Of a DNA stretch of 64,000 bases, positions 55,422 through 64,000 are shown one piece after another (position 1 is the stretch's first letter; the number at the start of each line of letters is the position of its first letter). The stretch lies in contig NZ_QGKM01000002.1 in assembly GCF_003172875.1 (NCBI RefSeq), positions 1-64,000 on the forward strand, read 5' to 3'. The stretch is from Leucothrix pacifica. GTDB taxonomy: Bacteria > Pseudomonadota > Gammaproteobacteria > Thiotrichales > Thiotrichaceae. The position numbers were made by a program, and so were the translations under genes. The notes beneath the pieces were generated by a model that worked only from the letters and a program-made list of their open reading frames with translations, did not search any database and was not told the DNA's origin.

Positions 55422-57139
55422 AGCTTTTAATCAAAGAGTACCTTGCTTCGCTTAGAGAGCGTGATGAACTGGATGCTATCCTGCCTGATTTGCTTAGTCA
55501 GATGGGATTGAATGTCTTCATATCACCCAGTCGAGGGACAAAAGAGTACGGCGTTGATATTGCAGCCGTAGGGAGCATAGAAGGTGGAGAGGAAACGGTT
55601 TACCTTTTTTCAGTTAAATCGGGAAACCTTACTCGAAGCACCTGGAATGGCTCATCTGATCAAGCGTTACTTCCGTCACTGGATGATATTATTTACGGAT
55701 TCATTCCTTCAAGAATTCCCTCGGAGCACGCTAATAAACCGATTGAAATCTGCTTATGCTTTGGTGGTGACATTGAATCGAAAATAAGGCAAGAAGTATC
55801 TGGTTATACCAAAAGTAGGAGTGAGAGAAATAACGTGACATTCAGTGAGTGGAATGGGGATAAGCTAGCTGAATATATTGAGCATCACCTGCTGCAAGAA
55901 GATTTTGTCCCAGAGTATTTGCGTAGTCAACTTAGAAAGTCGCTGGCAATGATAGATGAACCTGAGGTGTCATTTAAACACTTCAGCCATTTGATTCACC
56001 TGCTGACTAAAGCGGGGGACCGAACAGCAAAAGATGATCTTACATCAATAAGGCAGCTCTATATTTCTCTGTGGATTCTCTATGCCTGGTGCCGAGAAGA
56101 AAATAACTTAGAGAGTGCGTACCTATCATCTGAATCAGTTCTCCTTCATGCTTGGGATTTGTCGAAATCAAGCTTTGGTCAAAAGAACAAGATCCCACGG
56201 TCGATACAAGAAACCTTGGATGCAATTTTGAAGCTGCATATTGAAATAGCAAATCATTATTTGGAAGTAGTCGTGCTTCCGTACACTGACAAGCTCCATG
56301 CGCTATCTTCAGCTATCAACCCTGCCTGTCCTGTTGATACCAATTTAAAGTTGTTTGATATCCTTGGTCGCCTTTCGATGGCAGGGATTTGGGCCGACTG
56401 GCTCTCAACTCAGGTTACCGATAGCAATAGTGAAGCTAATGAAAAGCTGTATGCAGTGACCCACTCATATCACTCATCTTTGAAGCAGCTTATTACAAAT
56501 AACCCAATACTGTTTAGCCCCTACAAAGACGAGCAAGCAATAGACATCATGTTGGCTCTGTATTTTTTGGGTTTAGACGGAAATAATCAAGGTCATATTA
56601 ATAACTGGTTATCTATAATGACTGACGGCTGTTATTTCTTTTTTCAGACAAACAACACATATCCATCAACAATTGAAAACTATGCGGAGCTTATCGAGCA
56701 CCCCGTTGATGACACCAAAAGCTACAGAGAATCAGTGACTAAAGGGTCAATTCTCTATCCATACATTTCAGTTTTCTCTGCTATTTTTGGTTTTGATCAA
56801 CCATACCGGTTTGTTCAAAGACTAAAGGCAGACTTCCTTGAGCATTGTAATTTTCAAGTTTGGTATCCGGGAGATTCCTCAGAAGAGTACTTCTATAAAA
56901 ATGATGCGAATCATGGTGGAACACTATCTGATGTGAGTATTGATAAAGAGCCATCAGATCTACTTAAGGAAGTATTTGATGAATGTGACGAGTCAAGTCA
57001 ATTTAGAGAATTGTCCGCGATCAAGTATCCGTTTTGGCCAATTATATTTTTAGCTTGTCGCCATTATAGGCAACCTATACCGATGCACTTTTTGCAAGAT
57101 ATTCACAGACAGGTGCAGCGTTCAGTAAATGTTAAATAG
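55418..57139 (+). CDS. PD-(D/E)XK/Mrr-like N-terminal domain protein in a WYL-controlled operon
   Basis: 573 residues. The first 100 resemble a restriction-endonuclease fold: LDAILPDLLSQMGLNVFISP, then KEYGVDIAAVG (catalytic Asp candidate) and VYLFSVKSGNL (the x-x-K strand, S-V-K). Residues about 110-160 continue the fold (IEICLCFGGDIESKI, NNVTFSEWNGDKLAEYIE). The rest, about 400 residues, is helical and unrecognised. It starts in an ATGA overlap with the helical-repeat gene and ends the operon. A nuclease effector of a defence system is the best reading, but catalytic activity is inferred. Confidence 0.75.
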   Translation: MKLLIKEYLASLRERDELDAILPDLLSQMGLNVFISPSRGTKEYGVDIAAVGSIEGGEETVYLFSVKSGNLTRSTWNGSSDQALLPSLDDIIYGFIPSRIPSEHANKPIEICLCFGGDIESKIRQEVSGYTKSRSERNNVTFSEWNGDKLAEYIEHHLLQEDFVPEYLRSQLRKSLAMIDEPEVSFKHFSHLIHLLTKAGDRTAKDDLTSIRQLYISLWILYAWCREENNLESAYLSSESVLLHAWDLSKSSFGQKNKIPRSIQETLDAILKLHIEIANHYLEVVVLPYTDKLHALSSAINPACPVDTNLKLFDILGRLSMAGIWADWLSTQVTDSNSEANEKLYAVTHSYHSSLKQLITNNPILFSPYKDEQAIDIMLALYFLGLDGNNQGHINNWLSIMTDGCYFFFQTNNTYPSTIENYAELIEHPVDDTKSYRESVTKGSILYPYISVFSAIFGFDQPYRFVQRLKADFLEHCNFQVWYPGDSSEEYFYKNDANHGGTLSDVSIDKEPSDLLKEVFDECDESSQFRELSAIKYPFWPIIFLACRHYRQPIPMHFLQDIHRQVQRSVNVK

Positions 57140-57257
57140 ATTAGTTTTATCCACAAGACATATCAAATTAAGTTGTCCGAACAACAGCTACTTAAGTCGG
57201 TCCCAGATAAAATCTAAAACATGCTAAACTTCAATTAAATCAATCAGTAATCTCAGT

Positions 57258-58805
57258 ATGAAACAAAGAAAAAAGCTCCCTATCGGCATACAGACTTTTC
57301 GTGACATACGAGAAAACGATTACTACTACGTCGATAAGACACAGATGCTGATCGACCTGATTGAAGAAGGTAAGCATTACTTTCTTTCGCGGCCCCGTCG
57401 TTTTGGTAAGAGCTTATTTCTCGATACGTTGAAAGAGCTTTTTGAAGGGAATCAACCCCTCTTTACCGGCTTAGCCGCCCACGAACAATGGGACTGGACA
57501 ACAAAATACCCTGTGCTGCGTCTCAGCTTTGGTGGAGGCCAATACACAGAACCCAATGAGCTTCAAAAAAACATCACAGAGCAATTGGATCATCTGGACA
57601 AGCAATTTGGCCATTCTACAACTCACACAACACTATCCGGCCGTTTTAGATCCCTAATCCGTTATGCGCAAGAAAAGAGCGGTCAACAGGTCGCGATTTT
57701 GGTTGATGAATACGATAAACCAGTATTAGATGTACTTCATAAACCCGAGCTAGCTAAGGCAAATCGTGATTTGTTACTTGGCTTTTACGGCACGGTTAAA
57801 GACAGCGATGCGCATATTAAATTTAGCTTTTTTACTGGTGTTAGCAACTTTACAAAAGCCAGTATTTTTTCAGGTCTGAACAACCTAACCGATATTTCGC
57901 TTGATCCCAATTTTTCCACGGTTTGTGGCTACACCGACCATGACATTGATACCGTTTTTGAACCCGAGCTGGATGGACTTGACCGGAATGAAATCCGCGA
58001 TTGGTACAATGGCTATAACTGGTTAGGTGAAGGGGTTTACAATCCATTTGATGTGTTGCAGCTATTCCGTCGCCGTAAGTACAGTGACTATTGGTTTGAA
58101 ACCGGTACACCTACCTTTTTGGTCAACTGGCTAATTGAAAATAAAGTCCCTACACCATCGCTGGAAAAAATGCTTAGCACTAGCGACATGATGAATAGTT
58201 TTGACATTGAGAAGATTGGCACCGAAGCACTGCTGTTTCAAACGGGTTATCTAACGATAAAAAAAGAAGAAAACCTTGGCGGAAATTACTTCTACACACT
58301 GGGTTACCCAAACCGCGAAGTTGAGCAAAGTTTAAACCAACATTTATTATCCAGTCTTGTACAAAACAACTCAGAGCAAGCCCGAAACAGCACTCAGCTT
58401 TACCAGCTATTGCTAGCGAATGATTTTGATGGTCTAAGCGCCCTATTCCAACGCTTTTATGCAAGCATTCCTCACCAATGGTATAGCAACAACGAGATTC
58501 AAAATTACGAAGGCTACTATGCCTCCGTGTTTTACTCTTATTTCGCGTCGCTAGGTTTAAAGGTCACCGTTGAGGACAGTACCAATCTTGGGCGGATCGA
58601 TATGACGCTGACCTTTAATCAGTCTGTTTATATCTTCGAGTTTAAGGTGGTTGAGCTAAGCCCTGAGGGCAAAGCGCTCCAGCAAATTAAAGACAAAGCT
58701 TATGCCGATAAATTTGTAGGCAATGGTCAGCCGGTTTATTTGCTTGGGGTTGAATTTAGTAAGGATCAACGAAACATTGTAGGATTTGATGTCGAGCGCG
58801 TATAG
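57258..58805 (+). CDS. AAA-ATPase-like protein with C-terminal PD-(D/E)XK nuclease domain
   Basis: 515 residues. LPIGIQTFRDIRENDYYYVD, YFLSRPRRFGKSLFLDTLKE (P-loop variant), AILVDEYDKPVLD (Walker B) and FSFFTGVSNFTKASIFSGLN are typical of the AAA-ATPase_like family (PF09820). The C-terminal PDDEXK_9 region includes GRIDMTLTFNQSVYIFEFKV (D...ExK). Proteins of this type are widespread in accessory regions and probably act in mobile-element or defence functions; the real role is unknown. It is separated from the upstream operon by 118 bases. Confidence 0.9.
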   Translation: MKQRKKLPIGIQTFRDIRENDYYYVDKTQMLIDLIEEGKHYFLSRPRRFGKSLFLDTLKELFEGNQPLFTGLAAHEQWDWTTKYPVLRLSFGGGQYTEPNELQKNITEQLDHLDKQFGHSTTHTTLSGRFRSLIRYAQEKSGQQVAILVDEYDKPVLDVLHKPELAKANRDLLLGFYGTVKDSDAHIKFSFFTGVSNFTKASIFSGLNNLTDISLDPNFSTVCGYTDHDIDTVFEPELDGLDRNEIRDWYNGYNWLGEGVYNPFDVLQLFRRRKYSDYWFETGTPTFLVNWLIENKVPTPSLEKMLSTSDMMNSFDIEKIGTEALLFQTGYLTIKKEENLGGNYFYTLGYPNREVEQSLNQHLLSSLVQNNSEQARNSTQLYQLLLANDFDGLSALFQRFYASIPHQWYSNNEIQNYEGYYASVFYSYFASLGLKVTVEDSTNLGRIDMTLTFNQSVYIFEFKVVELSPEGKALQQIKDKAYADKFVGNGQPVYLLGVEFSKDQRNIVGFDVERV

Positions 58806-58886
58806 CGGAGTGATTTGGAATAAGAAAGCCACCGATCCTAAGCTCACTTAATCATCGCTTTTATATACTAAGACGTACTGCTAAAA

Positions 58887-59618
58887 ATGAAAATAAACAA
58901 CCTGGTCTTAGCCGCCATCAATAGAATGACACCCGCAGTACGCATTTTAATCATCATGAATGTTGCCCTATTCTTACTGGACCGTGTAGTACCGTATAAG
59001 ATGACCGAAGTATTCGGGTTGTATTTACTGGTCAATGAGAAATACGCGGTTTGGCAATATCTCACCAGCATGTTTATGCATCATGGGCCGATGCATCTCA
59101 TCATTAATATGGTGGGGTTATTTTTCTTTGGCTGTATTGTAGAGCGTGCGCTTGGTAGCAAACGATTTATCATACTTTACATGTTGGCGGGTATTGGGTC
59201 AGGTGTCATGTACACCCTGCTGCAGGGCCACGAATACGCCACCGGGCGCGCATTAGTCAGTGCGTTTGAAGCCCTCGAAAACAGTTCTCAAACCCTCTCA
59301 GGGAATGAAATTTATCAAAAAACGGTTTATGCCTTATCGCGAATGTACCGCAGAGAAGTTGTCGGGGCTTCGGGCGCGTTATATGGCTTAATCGTTGCAG
59401 TTGCTGTGCTTTTTCCAAATGAGAAAATGTCTTTTAAATATATCCCATTCCCAATAGTGGCGAAGTATTTTGCTCTCGGGTTAATCAGTATCGACTTAGT
59501 ACTTCAGCTAACCAGTTTTTCGCAGTTTGGCCGCTTTATCATGGCGCACTCAGTCCATTTAGGTGGCGCGTTAACTGGATTGCTAGTGATGCTTTACTGG
59601 CGCTACAGGTCACAATAG
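58887..59618 (+). CDS. Rhomboid-family intramembrane serine protease
   Basis: 243 residues with about six membrane segments. The catalytic Ser is in VGASGALYGLIVA and the His in MAHSVHLGGALTG; YLTSMFMHHGPMHLIINMVG is the conserved loop. An insertion of about 50 soluble residues (about 113-165) lies before the catalytic helix. Cuts transmembrane proteins in the inner membrane; substrates unknown. Convergent with cbbQ. Confidence 0.9.
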   Translation: MKINNLVLAAINRMTPAVRILIIMNVALFLLDRVVPYKMTEVFGLYLLVNEKYAVWQYLTSMFMHHGPMHLIINMVGLFFFGCIVERALGSKRFIILYMLAGIGSGVMYTLLQGHEYATGRALVSAFEALENSSQTLSGNEIYQKTVYALSRMYRREVVGASGALYGLIVAVAVLFPNEKMSFKYIPFPIVAKYFALGLISIDLVLQLTSFSQFGRFIMAHSVHLGGALTGLLVMLYWRYRSQ

Positions 59619-59628
59619 CGAATTATCT

Positions 59629-60444
59629 TCACCCAAAAAACGTCTGCACCGCCGCATTCAGCGTATCGCGCATATCTGGATCATCAGTCAGTGGCGTTAC
59701 CATGGTCATCGTACAAGCCGCTTCAGGATTCACCCCTTTACTAATTAACTGCCCTGCATAAACCAACAGTCGGGTAGATATCCCCTCATCCAAACCATGC
59801 CCTTTCAGGTTTCTGGCGCGGTGTGCTATTTGCACTAACTTCCCTGCGGTATCCGCATCCACACCAGACTCTTTTGACACAATCGAGACTTCCGTCTGCT
59901 CGGTTGGATAGTCAAAATCCATCGCTCCAAAACGCTGTTTAGTGGATTGTTTGAGATCTTTCATCATGCTCTGGTAGCCGGGATTGTAAGAAATCACCAG
60001 CTGAAAATCAGGATGCGCTTCGATCAATTCACCTTTCTTATCCAGCGGCAATGTGCGTCGGTGATCCGTCAAAGGGTGGATAGCAACCGTGGTATCCTGA
60101 CGTGCTTCAACCACTTCATCCAGATAGCAAATCGCACCGATACGTGCCGAGGTCGCCAGTGGCCCGTCCTGCCATTTCGTGCCGTCTTTATCTAACAGGA
60201 ATCGCCCCACCAAATCTGAAGCAGTCATGTCTTCATTACACGCCACGGTGATCAATGGACGCTTTAATTTCCACACCATGTACTCAACAAAACGCGACTT
60301 TCCGCACCCTGTCGGGCCTTTTAACATCATTGGCATGCGCGCACTGTAGGCCGCTTCATATAGCGCAACCTCGTCCCCGACCAATTCGTAATAAGGCTCA
60401 TCTTTTACCAAGTACTGATCATGTCCTGCGGGCTTGTCAAACAT
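59629..60444 (-). CDS. cbbQ: Rubisco activase AAA+ subunit CbbQ
   Basis: 271 residues. Walker A is GPTGCGKSRFVEYM, Walker B AICYLDEVVEA, sensor region QLVISYNPGYQSM, and the C-terminal STRLLVYAGQLI segment is typical of CbbQ/NorQ. CbbQ hexamers with CbbO (40053-42419) release tight-binding inhibitors from Rubisco. Here it is linked to rpe, fba and tkt, not to cbbO. Confidence 0.92.
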   Translation of the reverse strand: MFDKPAGHDQYLVKDEPYYELVGDEVALYEAAYSARMPMMLKGPTGCGKSRFVEYMVWKLKRPLITVACNEDMTASDLVGRFLLDKDGTKWQDGPLATSARIGAICYLDEVVEARQDTTVAIHPLTDHRRTLPLDKKGELIEAHPDFQLVISYNPGYQSMMKDLKQSTKQRFGAMDFDYPTEQTEVSIVSKESGVDADTAGKLVQIAHRARNLKGHGLDEGISTRLLVYAGQLISKGVNPEAACTMTMVTPLTDDPDMRDTLNAAVQTFFG

Positions 60445-60455
60445 GTAATTCCCCT

Positions 60456-60767
60456 TTATCCTTCGTCAGACGTTTCAGACTCACCAGACCATCCGGCAGC
60501 GCGCGCATGTTCGATGGCGGCACTGTGAATACGGTTATGGCGCTCTGCCAGAGCAACCGGTAATCGACTCACCAGACAGCCGTATTTATCCCACTCGCGA
60601 TTGACCTCGTCTAACAGTAGATTGACCCGGCCCAAATCCCAGCCTTCGCAGGTCTCCTCTTCCGGCAATATTTCAAATACCCAAGCGTCACGCACCAGTT
60701 TGGCGATAGGCGTCATGCCGCCGTTTATTTCATTTTGTACACCGACATAGGTTGATGGTCTGGTCAT
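60456..60767 (-). CDS. Small unknown protein upstream of cbbQ
   Basis: 103 residues with no signal peptide. MTPIAKLVRDAWVFEILPEE, CEGWDLGRVNLLLDEVNREW and YGCLVSRLPVAL are visible; the protein seems helical and acidic at the end. Lies 11 bases before cbbQ and 32 bases after rpe, so it is co-transcribed. I do not recognise the family; location suggests a function in Rubisco activation or Calvin-cycle control. Confidence 0.78.
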   Translation of the reverse strand: MTRPSTYVGVQNEINGGMTPIAKLVRDAWVFEILPEEETCEGWDLGRVNLLLDEVNREWDKYGCLVSRLPVALAERHNRIHSAAIEHARAAGWSGESETSDEG

Positions 60768-60799
60768 AATGATGATCTCCGAAAGAAACTAATAAATCG

Positions 60800-61471
60800 T
60801 TAAGCACCATCAGCTGCTTGGCGAATCGCAGCGATATTGGCTTCGTAATGATCCGGCGTGCCGCCTTTAAACACGGCAGAACCCGCAACCAGCACATCCG
60901 CTCCGGCACCCGCCACGGCTGCTGCATTAGCAGGCGTAACACCACCATCCACTTCAATCAAAATGTCACGATCACCAATCATTTTGCGAATGCGCTCGAT
61001 TTTCTGTAACTGTGATTCGATAAACGACTGCCCACCAAATCCTGGGTTGACCGACATCACCAACACTAGATCAATCTTATCGATGACATATTCCAACACC
61101 GTTTCTGGCGTCGCCGGATTCAACGACACACCCGCCTTTTTACCCAATTGACGGATCGCTTGTAGGGAACGATCAAGGTGTGTCGTTGCTTCAGCATGCA
61201 CGGTTATATAATCGGCTCCGGCATTGGCAAAGGCTTCCAAATACGCGTCGCACGGTGAAATCATCAGGTGTACATCAAACACCTTTTCAGAGTGCGGGCG
61301 TAATGCCTTAACCACATCCGGCCCGATGGTGATGTTTGGCACAAAATGCCCATCCATCACATCCACATGAATCCAATCGGCCCCGCGCTCGTCAATCGCA
61401 CGAACCTCTTCACCAAGTCGTGCAAAATCTGCCGATAGAATCGATGGTGAAATTAATGTTTTATTAGCCAT
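60800..61471 (-). CDS. rpe: Ribulose-phosphate 3-epimerase
   Basis: 223 residues from ATG 61471 (AAGGAC upstream), which gives the family start [56 protein letters not shown] and [10 protein letters not shown] are diagnostic of the TIM-barrel epimerase interconverting ribulose- and xylulose-5-phosphate. Confidence 0.96.
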   Translation of the reverse strand: MANKTLISPSILSADFARLGEEVRAIDERGADWIHVDVMDGHFVPNITIGPDVVKALRPHSEKVFDVHLMISPCDAYLEAFANAGADYITVHAEATTHLDRSLQAIRQLGKKAGVSLNPATPETVLEYVIDKIDLVLVMSVNPGFGGQSFIESQLQKIERIRKMIGDRDILIEVDGGVTPANAAAVAGAGADVLVAGSAVFKGGTPDHYEANIAAIRQAADGA

Positions 61472-61607
61472 ATTGAAGTCCTTGTTATATTTGATCACCT
61501 AAGCCACACATGTAACGCTGCTCATTGCTGCTGTCTGAACGACCAAGCTATATCGCTCGGAGGCGGTAGCCTGAAACAGCAGCTTGAGTGGCATATCTAA
61601 AAACGCA

Positions 61608-62696
61608 TTAAGCTGCTGCTGCCGTTTTCATATCGGCAATTTTCGGGTCCAGATCACCGCGTAAATAGCTTGCCGCCATATCCGCCACTGAAATCACCTG
61701 AATTTTTGAAGCATTACCCGCACAACCGAAGCGCTCAAAACGATCCAGACACAGCTTCTGCATTTCATCCAACGCAGGCTGCATAAACTTACGAGGATCA
61801 AACTGAGCGGCATTTGAAATCGCGACACCGCGCATCGCTGCAGTCATCGCCAAGCGGCAATCGGTATCGATATTGACTTTGCGCACACCAAACTTAATAC
61901 CACGCTCAATTTCTTCAACCGGCACGCCATAGGTCTGCGGCATCTCGCCACCATTGGCATTAAACATATCCTGCAATTCCTGAGGCACGCTGGAAGAACC
62001 ATGCATAACCAGGTGAACACCCGGCAGACGCTCATTAATCGCCTGCACCACATTCATCGCCAGAATATCGCCATCCGGCTTGCGGCTAAATTTGTAAGCA
62101 CCGTGAGACGTTCCCATCGCGATAGCCAATGCATCGACTTTGGTCTTGGAAACAAAATCAACCGCCTGATCAGGATCTGTGAGTAGCTGATCCATTTCCA
62201 ACTTACCGTCGAATCCGTGACCGTCTTCCTTCTCACCTTCTCCAGTCTCAAGTGAGCCGAGACAACCCAGCTCACCCTCCACCGAGACACCCACTCTGTG
62301 CGCCATGTCAGTAACACGACCTGTGATATCACAGTTATATTCGTAACTTGCCGGTGTTGAAGCATCTGCCTCCAAGGACCCATCCATCATCACCGAGGTA
62401 AAACCGTTCTGGATTGCTGAGAAACAGGTCGTTTCATCGTTACCGTGATCCTGATGCAAACACACCGGAATAGTCGGATACATTTCCTCAGCTGCCTCCA
62501 CCATCTTGCGGATCATGATATCGCCCGCGTAACCACGTGCACCGCGACTCGCTTGCAGGATTACCGGAGAATCACATGCCTTCGCCGCCTCCATGATCGC
62601 AATCATTTGCTCCATGTTGTTGATGTTAAATGCCGGTACTGCGTAACCACGCTCTGATGCGTGATCTAATAATTGTCGTAATGTAATTCGTGCCAT
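61608..62696 (-). CDS. fba: Fructose-bisphosphate aldolase, class II (Calvin type)
   Basis: 362 residues. Zinc- and substrate-binding motifs are complete: [40 protein letters not shown] and [11 protein letters not shown]. The subclass with this start ([20 protein letters not shown]) acts on FBP and SBP in autotrophs. Between tkt and rpe on the same strand. Confidence 0.95.
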   Translation of the reverse strand: MARITLRQLLDHASERGYAVPAFNINNMEQMIAIMEAAKACDSPVILQASRGARGYAGDIMIRKMVEAAEEMYPTIPVCLHQDHGNDETTCFSAIQNGFTSVMMDGSLEADASTPASYEYNCDITGRVTDMAHRVGVSVEGELGCLGSLETGEGEKEDGHGFDGKLEMDQLLTDPDQAVDFVSKTKVDALAIAMGTSHGAYKFSRKPDGDILAMNVVQAINERLPGVHLVMHGSSSVPQELQDMFNANGGEMPQTYGVPVEEIERGIKFGVRKVNIDTDCRLAMTAAMRGVAISNAAQFDPRKFMQPALDEMQKLCLDRFERFGCAGNASKIQVISVADMAASYLRGDLDPKIADMKTAAAA

Positions 62697-62706
62697 CCTA
62701 TCCTCT

Positions 62707-64000
62707 CTAATTCGTTTGTGTTTCAGCGGCCTTCACTATGTTCGCCGTAGTAATGCCGAAGTGCTCGTATAATTGCGGAGCAGGCGCTGACGCCCCAAAT
62801 CCCGGCATGCCAATAAACTCATCGCCATCTCTCAACCACTGATCCCAGCCAAACCGCGCCGCTGCTTCAACCGCAATACGTGGCGTATCACCCAATACCT
62901 GCTGCTGATACTCCGCCGTTTGCTGTTCGAATAGCTCCCAGCAAGGCATGGAAACTACTGCCGCCTGAATACCTTTTTCTGCCAATTGATTCGCGGCATC
63001 CACCGCTATTTCAACTTCGGAACCAGTCGCCATAATCGTTACCTGACGCTCACCATCGCAGTCTTGAATCACATAAGCGCCTTTCGCAACTTGGTTTTCA
63101 GACTGATGTTCATTACGCAAATTGCGCATGCCCTGACGGGATAAACACATCACCGATGGCGTGGATTTTTGTGACAGGGCACTTTGCCAGGACTCTGCTA
63201 CTTCCACCGCATCACCCGGACGGAAAACCAATACATTCGGCATCGCTCGCAATGAGGCGATGTGCTCAACTGGCTGATGCGTCGGGCCGTCTTCACCCAA
63301 GCCGATTGAGTCGTGTGTCATTACGTGGACAACACGCTGCTCCATTAATGCACCCAAGCGAATCGCGCCGCGACTGTAATCAGCAAAGGCTAAGAAGGTT
63401 CCACTGAAAGGCACATAACCTTTGTGCAAAGCGATACCATTCATGGCCGCTGCCATGCCGTGTTCGCGCACGCCGTAGTGGATGTAATTACCACCAAAAT
63501 CTTCGGCATTGACCGGACGGTAGGTACTGGTTTTTGTGCCGTTCGAGCCACTCAAATCCGCCGAACCACTGACCAACTCAGGGCTTGCCTGAATCAGCGC
63601 ATCCAACACTTTTTGTGATGACTGACGGGTTGCGAGTTTAGGCTGTTCATCGCTGAAGGTTTTCTTCACCTGCTCTACTGTTGCCGCTAATTGCTCATCC
63701 AAATCACCGGCGATTGAGAATTCAAATGCAGCACGCGTTTCCGCATCTGCTGAGTCAAAACGCTGTGTCCAAACCTGATGCGCTGCACTTCGCTCAGCCG
63801 CTGCAGTGCGCCAGTTTTGCAAAATATGCTCTGGAATTTCGAATGACGGATAAGGCCAATTCAGGGCTTCACGTGTGGCTGCGGTTTCATCCGGCCCAAG
63901 CGGTGCACCGTGTGTGGCGGATGTGCCTTGCTTGTTCGGTGAGCCATAACCAATGGTCGTTTTACAGGCAATCAGTGATGGCTTGTCAGACGCTTTTGCC
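62707..64000 (-). CDS. tkt: Transketolase, C-terminal two-thirds (5' end outside window)
   Basis: About 431 residues are visible; the frame stays open to the window edge. The Pyr domain ([40 protein letters not shown]) and C-terminal domain ([20 protein letters not shown]) are complete, and the part near the edge reads [20 protein letters not shown], the end of the thiamine-pyrophosphate-binding domain. It moves two-carbon units in RuBP regeneration. It probably opens the tkt-fba-rpe-cbbQ unit. Confidence 0.96.
   Translation of the reverse strand, partial: AKASDKPSLIACKTTIGYGSPNKQGTSATHGAPLGPDETAATREALNWPYPSFEIPEHILQNWRTAAAERSAAHQVWTQRFDSADAETRAAFEFSIAGDLDEQLAATVEQVKKTFSDEQPKLATRQSSQKVLDALIQASPELVSGSADLSGSNGTKTSTYRPVNAEDFGGNYIHYGVREHGMAAAMNGIALHKGYVPFSGTFLAFADYSRGAIRLGALMEQRVVHVMTHDSIGLGEDGPTHQPVEHIASLRAMPNVLVFRPGDAVEVAESWQSALSQKSTPSVMCLSRQGMRNLRNEHQSENQVAKGAYVIQDCDGERQVTIMATGSEVEIAVDAANQLAEKGIQAAVVSMPCWELFEQQTAEYQQQVLGDTPRIAVEAAARFGWDQWLRDGDEFIGMPGFGASAPAPQLYEHFGITTANIVKAAETQTN

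Noticed and set aside
53685-57139. Assignment of the two large proteins to a named system such as BREX, CBASS, Druantia or Zorya
   Set aside because: No methyltransferase, cyclase, helicase or motor-protein motif is present; only the WYL regulator resembles parts of known systems.

Overview
The window looks like the chromosome of a chemolithoautotrophic, probably sulfur-oxidising gammaproteobacterium of moderate G+C. It holds a complete proteobacterial alpha-carboxysome operon with form IA Rubisco, a second set of Calvin-cycle genes (cbbQ, rpe, class II aldolase, transketolase), a urease operon, a urea ABC transporter, membrane and soluble transhydrogenases, and the accessory genes of a tungsten/molybdenum aldehyde oxidoreductase. 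No rRNA or tRNA gene was seen. The genus cannot be fixed from the sequence alone; a Thiotrichales-like lineage is a guess.

Layout. 1-3740 (+): the 3' end of an aldehyde:ferredoxin oxidoreductase gene, a terminator, then a tightly coupled operon of an FAD/NAD oxidoreductase with a (Thr-Asn)13 tract, a MoaD-like sulfur carrier, a small unknown, a ThiF/MoeB-like activating enzyme and a helical unknown. 3765-6146: sthA (-) and a TlpA-like lipoprotein (+). 6277-11289 (-): ureDABCEFG. 11290-21000: an accessory island with a curli/holdfast-anchor-like secretion cluster, a nonsense-mutated gene, an HD/nucleotidyltransferase pair, two toxin-antitoxin modules, a dead IS3-family element and a second IS remnant. 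21026-26677 (-): urtABCDE. 26944-36181: gnd, a periplasmic rhodanese, a two-component system with a molybdopterin-fold partner, a Sel1-repeat protein, and pntAB.

36587-51586: the carbon-fixation block. The carboxysome operon reads leftward: cbbL, cbbS, csoS2, csoSCA, csoS4A, csoS4B, two csoS1 genes, acRAF, a Lys/Ala-rich protein, cbbO, csoS1D and a SulP transporter. LysR-family regulators lie at both ends. 51596-58805: a defence-type island with a PIN/DUF2281 toxin-antitoxin pair, a decayed dinD, a three-gene operon (WYL regulator, helical-repeat protein, PD-(D/E)XK-like protein) with 4-base overlaps, and an AAA-ATPase/nuclease protein. A rhomboid protease follows, then cbbQ, a small unknown, rpe, fba and the 3' part of tkt (-), which runs off the window.

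The metabolic genes fit together. SulP probably supplies bicarbonate, CsoSCA makes CO2 inside the shell, and CbbQ/CbbO and acRAF maintain Rubisco. Rpe, Fba and Tkt regenerate RuBP, Pnt/Sth balance NAD(H)/NADP(H), and Urt plus urease supply ammonium and CO2. The best candidates for undescribed biology are the WYL-helical-nuclease operon (52756-57139), the curli/Hfa-like cluster whose two fibre-like genes each carry a single-base frameshift in a homopolymer (11964-15541), and the histone-H1-like protein inside the carboxysome operon (42486-42995).
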